A DNA stretch of 64,000 nt. Source: Nelumbo lutea (lineage: Eukaryota; Streptophyta; Magnoliopsida; Proteales; Nelumbonaceae). Location of the stretch: contig JAKGHH010000003.1 in assembly GCA_022828595.1 (NCBI GenBank), positions 547,973 through 611,972 on the forward strand. The letters run 5' to 3'. The position numbers and the translations under genes are program-made. The notes beneath the pieces are model-generated. The model was not told the origin of the DNA. It was given only the letters and a program-made list of their open reading frames with translations, and did no database searches. Below, piece by piece: positions 56,462 to 64,000 of this stretch (position 1 is its first letter; each line of letters opens with the position of its first letter).

Positions 56462-57940
56462 TGATGGTGCATGATCTGGCTATCGCAAGGGACGAAGAGG
56501 TCTTGTTTTGAGTTCGCACCTCGAACTCCGAGCTGGTTATTACTTGTTCACAAGCCATCATTTTCTTGTCGGGAGTACCGAGGCGGATTGGTCATGTAGG
56601 GCTGACTATCCCCAGACTTGTTTATGAGATTTCCTTGCGAGACTGGAGGAGTGTGCTGACCATCTCTCCTCTCATAGGGCAAAACCTGACTCCTAAGAGG
56701 GATCGGTACTTGCGAGGTCTCTTCACCCTGATGGGGAGATCAACTGATGTTCTGGTTAGTTCCTAGCCGATTCGGGTTCTGGCTCTGACAGGGCCCTGGG
56801 TGCTAGGGCGGAACCGATTGCTAGTTCGACTACAATGGAGGGAACTGGTGTTGGTATTGTTGGTACAAATAGTACTGTTGGTACTGCTAGAACTATTGGA
56901 CCTGGTGCATCTGGATCTGAATTGCCCGGACGCACTGAACGAGATCATGGAACTGGAATGCCCGATTCTGGGGGGGGCCACGAATGGTTCAGAGAAAGTC
57001 AAGCCTACCACTAGGGGAAGTGGGACGCTCACTTGCGTTGTGTTTTGTGGTGTAGACAGTGACGGGACTCCAGACATTATGAGCGGAATAGTAAATTGGC
57101 CGATGCATACCATAGGACCTTGGGGGAAGGTTGATTGATGGGCTTGCCCCCCAGTGACATTCATCTCGATGCTTTTTCCGGTGTGGCTGGAAGATGCCAT
57201 TGCGGTTGGCATTGATTAAGTCAGGGTAGTTAACCTGTAAAGAAATAGGGATGACCTTTCGATCGAATTCCCACAGATGGCGCCAATTGATGGTGTGCGA
57301 TCTAGCTATTCCTAGTTGGAAGGCGATCCGAACTCCAACTAGGTGGTGAGTTGGACCAGTCTGCAAAATAGTGAATCAGAGAACCCAGGGTAGTTAACCT
57401 GGCAAGGTCGCTACAATGATTAAGTCAGTACTTATGTTGTGAATGCGAGTTGAATGCTTGAGAGCTTGAATGCTATTGAGTAGAATAATCACGCATACCT
57501 TTGCCTTGAGGCTTAATGTCTTTATATACTAGAGTAGTCATGGGCCTTACGAAAGAGCTTTGGGATCTCCGGGCTATGGAGATAAGGTTTGTTCCGTTTT
57601 TTAAGGAGAGTAATATGTTGATAAGGTTTATCGTTTACCTCCGACTCAGGCAAAGCCGGGATGAGTTTTCATCGTGATGTCGGAAAATTCGGGAGGCCTT
57701 TGGAGTCGGTTATGTAGCATTTCAGCTCATTAGCTACAAGTTGAAACTTTGATTCTTTAGTCCCGAACTGGATTGAGTGTCGAGGTGCCTCTACACTGAG
57801 GTGAGTTTTGAGCCGAGGATACTAAATACCCGAGCTTCGAATGTTGCTAGCTAGGTTCGCCTATCTGAGTTGTCACCCCTCGATCAGAGCGCGCCCACGT
57901 ATCCCCTTGTTGCTAGGTCATGACAAATCACCCTTCATTA
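56462..57940 (-). mobile_element. Tat-like gypsy deletion derivative nested in the MULE
   Basis: 5' LTR at 57288-57940 (653 bp; start mutated to TAATG; ends CATCA on the minus strand; TATA as tttatata near 57530). A primer site attggcgccatctgtggg on minus (57270-57287) follows. A gag start lies at 56763-57212 and the outer end of a 3' LTR at 56462 to about 56575 (gcaccatca). GTTAT (56457-56461) and GTTAC (57941-57945) look like the 5-bp target duplication, 4 of 5 matching. Everything from mid-gag to the 3' LTR is lost. Confidence 0.85.
56763..57212 (-). pseudogene. Gypsy gag N-terminal fragment
   Basis: 149-residue frame starting MPTAMASSSHTGKSIEMNVT, Ser/Thr/Pro-rich, just inside the primer site, where Tat-type gag begins. 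A decayed continuation reaches about 56570. No nucleocapsid motif. Confidence 0.6.
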
Positions 57941-58119
57941 GTTACTAAATTGAGTATATATAAACAGCAAGAAAAAGAAAGATGGTTGAAATAATGGACC
58001 AAAAATCAGAAATTCGACCCTCAAGTCAAAAATGGACATACACCCGGAGAGAAACCCAAGACAACAACTAACAAAATCGAGACTGGAAAACAGTAACTGC
58101 AACCAAGGATCGCCCTGAC

Positions 58120-58273
58120 CTCCTCTAGTAATGCAAAGCCCGAATTCGAGGATAATTCTGCAAAGATCGCATCCGAGGCCGGTCTTGTCTGGACAATTCA
58201 CGGTGATCACACATGGTTCACCAGGCTGCTTCCCCTTCTAAATCAATACCACGTCATCACTATGTACACCCAT
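58120..58273 (-). pseudogene. Captured first exon of an ACT-domain-repeat (ACR) gene
   Basis: From ATG 58273 the minus strand reads MGVHSDDVVLI, stop, KGKQPGEPCVITVNCPDKTG, LGCDLCRIILEFGLCITRG, then a GT at 58119 where the host gene's exon would end. VITVNCPDKTGLGCDLCRI is the first ACT domain of plant ACR9/ACR10-type proteins, and SDDVV near the N-terminus is also shared. A TAG at codon 12 stops the frame. 58274-58534 is probably captured 5' UTR. The fragment lies inside the MULE arms. Confidence 0.8.
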
Positions 58274-59051
58274 CCCGGAAAACGACGAAAACACGACAAG
58301 AATTATGACTCAAGTCGCCGGAAATTCAAAATTGATTAGTGCCTTAGCATCGAAGTAACTGAACTGTGGTGACTTTATTTAGGGGAAGAGTTAGTTGGTA
58401 TGTCGCAGCTTCTCTATTGCAAAATCTGGATTTAGTCGTGTGGGGAAAGAGAAAAAGAGAGAGTAAAGAGCGACTATGTATTATATTATAAAATACAAAA
58501 GTGGCCTTGTGTGCTTGTCGACTGAGCATCCGGACAATGAGTTGTGGCGGTTATGACCGAGAGTAACAGAAAATAGAGGAAAGCGGGAAAAAGAAAGGGG
58601 AAGAGAGAAAGGGTAAGGGGAAGGGGAAGAAGAGGGATCTAGGGAGAGAAAGGAAGAGAGAGAATGTAAAAGAATTTGATGTATAAGGGATTATGATTTA
58701 TTCGTGTATCATGAGTTTATGGAAAATGAATAGTCTTTTTCTCTCAATTGTCCGAATAGTTATTATAAGGATAGTATGGAAATTAAAAAATATTAATAAC
58801 AGACGGAAAGCTATTAAAAGGGGGCTTTTGTCTCATGGTCATAACATGAGGGGTCTTTGTCACAAAACAGAGTACAGGGGGTCTTCGTCACAAACCCATA
58901 GTACAGGGGTTATTTGTAATTTACCCTTTTTTATTGTATTCGAGTCATTAATGTATTACTTTAAAAATACCGAAAAAAGAAAAAAGATAGCGCATTTTTG
59001 TGACATTTAACAGCATTTCTTCAAAAGAATTTCGATAGATTTCATTATGAA

Positions 59052-60010
59052 TAGGAGTGAGCAAAAAAACCGAAAAACCGACCAAAATCTAACCAAAAAA
59101 TCAGTTAATCGAACAAATTGATTCAGTTTGGATTCAATATTCTTAAAAAGTCAATAGTTTCAGTTCATTTTCGATTAATCATTCAAAATAATCGACAGTT
59201 ACCCGAACCAACCGATATATACAATAATATATATTTATATAAATATTATATTATATTTTTTAGTTTTTTTTTAAATCGAATAAAAGATTTCAATTTATTT
59301 GACACCTCGCCTACCGTCAGCTTAAGAGACTTTCAGCCTTAAGGTTCAAATTTCATTTTTTCTTTTGTTTTTGAAATTTGAACCTTTCAAGTTTCAATTG
59401 AAAGTTCGGCAGTCTGCCTCTGCCAGAGTGCCAGACTACCAGTCCTCTACTCCTCTTCTGTCTTTTCTCAGACTGCCAACTCTTTTTCTCATCTTTCTCT
59501 TTTTCTATTTCTCTTAGTTTTTTCTTCTCTCTGTTTTCTTCTTCTCAGTTCTCAATTTGTTCTTCTCTCGCTCTCTCAGTTCTCTTCCACTCCAAAGGCC
59601 GTGCGGTCCGCACCAACCACCAGCACGGCAACGACGGTCACCGCGTCGCTGATAACCAAGCACCAACGGTCCAAGTGTCCAACCAGTCCGGCAAGCAAGC
59701 ACCAACTCTCACTCACTCAATTCTCTCTTCTCTCTCTCACCTCTCTTCTCTGCGTCTCCAGGCGCCAGCCGCACCACCTCTCAGGCTCTCATTCAGGTGA
59801 CACTCGCCGGCAACCACCAGCACCGAATACAACCAACGGCACCAGCAGTCTGGTACCAGTTTTAGTTTTTCTTTTTTTTATTTGAAGTGTATAAAAAAAT
59901 CGAATCACGATTAACCAGTCGGTTAACCGATGAACTAGTTAACCGGTTGCACCGATTCGGTTTGAAAAAATACCCCACAATTCGGTTTAACCGAACCGTG
60001 AGCACCCCTA
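59052..60010. mobile_element. hAT non-autonomous element (959 bp) with perfect 8-bp TSD
   Basis: Ends TAGGAGTGAGCA and, inverted, TAGGGGTGCTCA; ATTATGAA flanks it at 59044-59051 and 60011-60018. Ends are rich in accgaa/ttcggtt motifs. 59400-59870 is CT-rich and GC-richer, with a 94-residue frame of no recognised family, perhaps captured DNA. Confidence 0.93.
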
Positions 60011-60018
60011 ATTATGAA

Positions 60019-60797
60019 TTTATGATGGCCCGTCCTACAGCTACGAGGACTTGGAGATATTGCTAATTTTACATTTCACCACCATATCCAACAATTTCAG
60101 GCTGATAAACCCAAAAACGTGTTCAAATAATTTGATATTTGATTTTTTTTTTCTCTTGTACACCAAAAATAATATAAGGGTAAGCTTATTTAAATATCTC
60201 TATATGAAAAACTAGAAATTAGGCAAGCTATAGCTCTTCTTCCCAAGAGAATTGCTCTGGTAAGGGGTTGAAGTACAAGGCAGGGTATTCTGTTTGTAGA
60301 TAAGATGACATCTCAAATAAATGATCAAAAAACAAAAATAAACATCTCAAATAAGTTTTATGAATGTAAACCATCACCAATTCTCTGATAACCCAGAATT
60401 TCAAATACAAGGAAAAAAAAACACCATAACACGAGTATGAGTTTAAAGTTGAAACGGCAATTTGCATATAAAAAATGTTGAGATAAGATTGATCTGCAAC
60501 AACCATTTCAAATCACCTACATCAGAACTTGGGGGCACCAAAATATAAACAGTCAAAGTGGTTCCCGCTTCTGCAAATTTATCTATAAGTGTGATAATCA
60601 AATAAAGAATCACGGAGGCCTGGTATAAAGAAGCACATAAAAGAGTTGATGCGCATCCATATAGACAAAAGATATGTTTCTTTTGCTTCTCTTTTTTCAT
60701 AGTTTTTTTAGAACATCTTGGTGATGACTGGCAATGGTACAAATAAAACTTCTCTAAACTGGAAATGCTTGACCCATTTTGGAGGGATTGACAATCA
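60019..60797. other. Intergenic or 3' UTR DNA
   Basis: A/T-rich. If the exon at 60798 is real, this would hold its 3' UTR. Frames on the minus strand are not recognisable. Confidence 0.4.
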
Positions 60798-60853
60798 TCA
60801 AGAGCACATCACCTTCTCCAACAACTCCTCCAACTGTCCATTCTTATATGCCT
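60798..60853 (-). CDS. Possible last exon of an unidentified gene
   Basis: On the minus strand a good acceptor (tttatttctgcaacag) is followed by 56 bp reading AYKNGQLEELLEKVMCS and stop. Codon composition and the amphipathic sequence look protein-like, but no other exon was confirmed upstream (to the right); a weak candidate acceptor lies near 62243. I do not recognise the family. Confidence 0.25.
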
Positions 60854-60989
60854 CTGTTGCAGAAATAAAAATCAAAATTTAGATGGTTAAATAATTATAT
60901 GATCGATTTTTGGTGAAAAGGGACCATTGCGTGGTGCAATAATGGTAAACTCTCAGGTTGCCAAAAATACAGTTTAGGTCAGTATCTGG

Positions 60990-61308
60990 TGGGATGTCAA
61001 CAGGTAGGGGTCAGAATGGGTTTGCCTTAACCCTAACCCGACCCTCCAGCCCAAAATCAACATGTAAATAAATCTTAAGCTTCAAGGATGTAGAGTTAGA
61101 AGTCAAGAAGTTACAAGAATTGTGTATATATGTAGGGTACCATGACCCAGTGGGGTGGGTCAGCCAAAACCCAAACCCACTCAGGACGAAGAATCAAAAC
61201 CCTAACCTGTAACCCAACCTTAAATCCAAATACGCTTTACCCTAACCCAACCCTATAGGGTCGGGTCAAGCCGGGCTTACCGTTTAACCCAACTCATTGA
61301 CATCCCTA
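60990..61308. mobile_element. MITE-like repeat (gggatgtcaa ends)
   Basis: tgggatgtcaacagg at the left and, inverted, tagggatgtcaatgag at the right, with aaccctaacccgaccc-rich DNA near both ends. Flanks do not match, so the target duplication is unresolved. Probably hAT. Confidence 0.6.
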
Positions 61309-61935
61309 CCTCCCAACGACCCCAACAGCTAGGAATGACATTGGGTGAAAGCCCTTACTAATGTTTAATGAATAACAAATCAAAATTTACTTCCTATATA
61401 TGCACTTGCATATGCCAATGCATGAACAAGAAGCACAGACAGAACCAATAAAATCAGGGTTGTAGTTTCATAATTCCCCAAATCATGATTTAATAAAAAC
61501 ATGTACTAGTAGTAGCCAAGATACCAAAATTTTCTTTAGAATGTCAGTCTTCTGAATCATAAAGAGAAATGGTGCAGAGCTCAAAGATAAGAAAAATGAA
61601 CCACTAAATCACGATTTTGTCTAAAGCCTGTATGGCTCGTGAGCTATTGAATGGGTCTGATGAGCGAGCTAAGAAGTTTTTGAAAGCTCATGTAAAACAA
61701 GCTCAATTCTATGATGTATGGCCCATAAAGAGCAATCACTAGTGCGACAGGGCCCACAAAGATCTCTCACGTTTAACAATAATTCGTCCAAGAATATAAT
61801 TAAGGATTCACCTTTTTATTGAGTTTTTATTCATTGGAAGCTGCAGAACCCAATCTGATCACTCACTGCTGCTACGAGAAGATGAAAGTTTTACTTGATT
61901 TAAAAGATTTTTTAGTTTAGGAGTCGATTTTTCTT

Positions 61936-61980
<45 letters not shown>

Positions 61981-62615
61981 AAGATTTTTCAGTTTAGAAG
62001 TCCACCCTATCATAGTAGAAACTTTCGCAAGGAATTAATGAATTTGATTTGACATGGCCTCTATACGCTAGATTTGCAGTATAACAAACATCATGAGTCT
62101 TGTTCTACAAAAGGGCCACAAAAAGGAAATAGGTAAAGCTAAAAAGAGTAAAAGACTAGGCTGTAAACTATCAAAAAAAAAAACTAGGCTGTGTTTCAAG
62201 GGAGTGGATACCAAGTTGTTGACTTCGTTCCTGCAGTACTGAAATGATAAAAATACCATCAGCCTTTTCACTAACCTTCTAGTCCTGGTGACCTCCAAAT
62301 AAAGTCAGCTCTGCCCAAGGTTCAAAGTATCAATACGCTCAACTCAAGAGTTATTTCATTTTGTTATTTTTATATATTATTACATTATAAGACATGCAGT
62401 AACAAAGTGCCAGACCAAATAAATAAAAAAGGTTGATTTTCAACTTCAGGAAACCCTTAATACACAAAATTTGCACATCGAGATTTCAATACTTCGAATC
62501 TGGCTCTGCCCACCTTATCTTACAAGAAACAATCATTCAAGTCATTAGCCAATCAAAAAATCTAATTGAATAATCAATTCAACCTAGATGCAAGTGCCTT
62601 AGTTTCACCAATATG
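61309..62615. other. Intergenic DNA with a microsatellite
   Basis: (AT)n at 61939-61976; a gttcaaagtatcaa-ended repeat near 62317-62500; nothing else recognised. Confidence 0.5.
61939..61976. repeat. (AT)n microsatellite
   Basis: Nineteen at units. Confidence 0.95.
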
Positions 62616-62619
62616 GTGC

Positions 62620-63530
62620 CCATAGTTGTCAAGGAGTTTAGGTGAATAGGGGAAACAGTGGGGAGCCTAGCCTATGCCTAGGCAATTAGAATTTAATAAA
62701 ATAAAATACTAAGTTTTTGCTAGCTTCATAGTTTATATATCATTCAGCATACATATTAATTGAAAAAAATAGTAATTCTCTTTATTAACAACATCAAATT
62801 CTCTCTCAAAACATGACAAAATCATCATATCAAGGACAATACTATTTCAAATATAGCAATTTCATACTTTCAAAAGCAATACTAATATAATTAGTATTTA
62901 ATAGAAGACAAAATTTAAGACAGAGAGAAAGTAAAGAGAAAAAGAACAAAAATGGAGTCACTATTTTATTTAATGCGAGAGAGAGAGATTGGGGAAAAAA
63001 ACTCTAGTACTTTTTTCTTTCCTTTCCTCTTCTCAAAATCCCATGGATCTTTTAAATTTCAATAGTCATTATCATCATTGTCGAAGCCTTCTTCCACCCT
63101 ATATCATTTATACATTTTCTGAAAGACGAAATGAACTGTATTAATAGTATATTTGTATAGGTGTATGAGCCATACAAAAAATATTATACTACGAAATCAG
63201 TATGCCATAAGATGCTATTCCAATGGCAACTTGTATGTTAATAGTAGACTCCAAAAGAAAAATCTTTGTTGATGCAATCCCAAAATATAATAAGCCTCTC
63301 AATTTTCGTAATTAACACATTAATCTCTATCTTCTTCTCTTTCCCTTAAAAATTCTATTATTATGCCCTAACTATATCATTATACTTTAATACAAAGTAA
63401 AAACTATATGTTGTATAAAATAGAATGTATTAACATGCATATTAGTAAGATGTAGCATTACGAGTGATACTATAAAAGGCACCTGCCTTGCCATTTTTGT
63501 CGCCTAGGCAAGCACCTTATTGCCTAGATG
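62620..63530. mobile_element. gtcaagg/gcctaggc repeat, long version
   Basis: Left end tagttgtcaaggagtttagg with gcctatgcctaggcaatt; right end ttgtcgcctaggcaagcacc and attgcctagatgatgcaag. Family of 30376-30886. A/T-rich core. Class uncertain. Confidence 0.4.
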
Positions 63531-64000
63531 ATGCAAGATTCAAAATATCAATATCATGTATCATATTAGGATAGCTTGGATACAAATATGGATACACATG
63601 AATTTGGTGGAAAGATATTGAATATGCTTGGATACATAAGGCAAACTCTTACAAATCCCACGAATACATAAAAAACACTAAATATAAGAACTATGAATAA
63701 GTTAAAAACACATAAGAAATGCACATTTTAATCATTTATATGAAGAGAAACATTACAATCAACAACACCGAGAATCTAGAACATGTAGATATCATACAAT
63801 AACCATGTTAATAATACATCAAACAATGTTTGAGCTTCCAATGTGAGAAGGGGGCAGAGAGTAGGGGAGCTGAAATGCTGGGTCCCTTTAAAATGAATGG
63901 GGCCCAATCTCTACCCAATCTGGCAGATAATTGTGAATGGGTCTTCTCAAAAAGGTGGGCCCCATGTTCAAAATTTTGGGCCAAATGATAAAAGGAGGGA
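63531..64000. other. Right edge, no gene recognised
   Basis: Contains gatacaaatatggatacaca-type DNA like the small MITE family at 46315; no coding signal. Confidence 0.45.

Larger units (their letters stand above)
55604..58926. mobile_element. Pack-MULE-like element with 360-390 bp inverted repeats
   Basis: Left arm 55604-55964 and right arm 58535-58926 are inverted copies: gggtaaattacaaa at the outer ends, ttataataactatt, a long pyrimidine/purine tract, and cgccacaactcattg at the inner ends. Long TIRs starting GGGTAAATTACAAA fit Mutator-like elements. A 9-bp target duplication was not convincing. The interior holds a captured ACR exon (58120-58273) and a nested gypsy derivative (56462-57940). 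No transposase. Confidence 0.85.

Noticed and set aside
56800..57138. 112-residue + strand frame
   Set aside because: It is antisense to the gypsy gag fragment, whose position next to the primer site fixes the coding strand as minus.
1..64000. tRNA, rRNA, CRISPR arrays, bacterial operons or a defence system
   Set aside because: No cloverleaf, rRNA core or spaced repeat array was seen, and the gene structure is eukaryotic throughout.

Overview
This window is nuclear DNA of a flowering plant. The evidence is GT-AG introns in conserved plant genes, plant-type LINEs that carry an RNase H domain, Ty3/gypsy (Tat-like) and Ty1/copia remnants, hAT, Mutator and Harbinger-like elements, and a low gene density. 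The species cannot be fixed from the sequence. A LINE-rich eudicot with very long introns is an inference only.

Only two host genes are clearly functional. (1) The U2 snRNP protein A' gene (U2A') lies on the + strand. Its first exon or exons are off the left edge. The exons seen are 149-278, 371-576, 19101-19274, 20908-20958 and 21097-about 21285. One intron (577-19100, 18.5 kb) is packed with at least seven LINE fragments, copia pieces, a hAT MITE and a Mutator/hAT-like repeat, yet the flanking exons keep frame and coding quality. (2) An equilibrative nucleoside transporter (ENT) lies on the - strand with exon 1 at 47149-47680 and exon 2 at 42329-43059, giving 420 residues across a 4.1 kb intron. 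A second copy of the ENT first exon lies at 34938-35469. It belongs to a duplicated block (32849-36153 versus 40093-48354) from which about 5.0 kb, including all of ENT exon 2, is missing. The break falls exactly at a 4-bp CTCT microhomology.

The rest is mobile DNA. 0.7-19 kb: nested LINEs, mostly on the - strand, and copia fragments inside the U2A' intron. 21.3-27.5 kb: a copia element broken by a Tat-like gypsy fragment that has integrase on + and a spliced antisense ORF on -, flanked by a 186-bp direct duplication. 27.8-32.8 kb: L1-type and RTE-type LINE pieces. 36-39.7 kb: AT-rich DNA followed by a second copy of the gypsy antisense gene, with an intron at the same place. 43-46.5 kb: small elements inside the ENT intron. 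48.3-49.4 kb: a captured fragment of a UBA2-type RNA-binding protein gene. 50.4-54.5 kb: hAT MITEs with perfect or near-perfect 8-bp target duplications and a coding-free LTR element. 55.6-58.9 kb: a Pack-MULE-like element with 360-390 bp terminal inverted repeats that captured the first exon of an ACT-domain-repeat (ACR) gene and was then hit by a gypsy deletion derivative. 59-64 kb: another hAT element, repeats, and one possible terminal exon of an unidentified - strand gene.

The two host genes have unrelated jobs (pre-mRNA splicing; nucleoside transport) and show no operon-like link. I see no tRNA, rRNA or CRISPR array. No wholly new biological system is evident. The most interesting items are the ENT duplication and half-deletion, the duplicated in-frame ENT splice donor, the spliced antisense gypsy gene and the two captured host-gene fragments.
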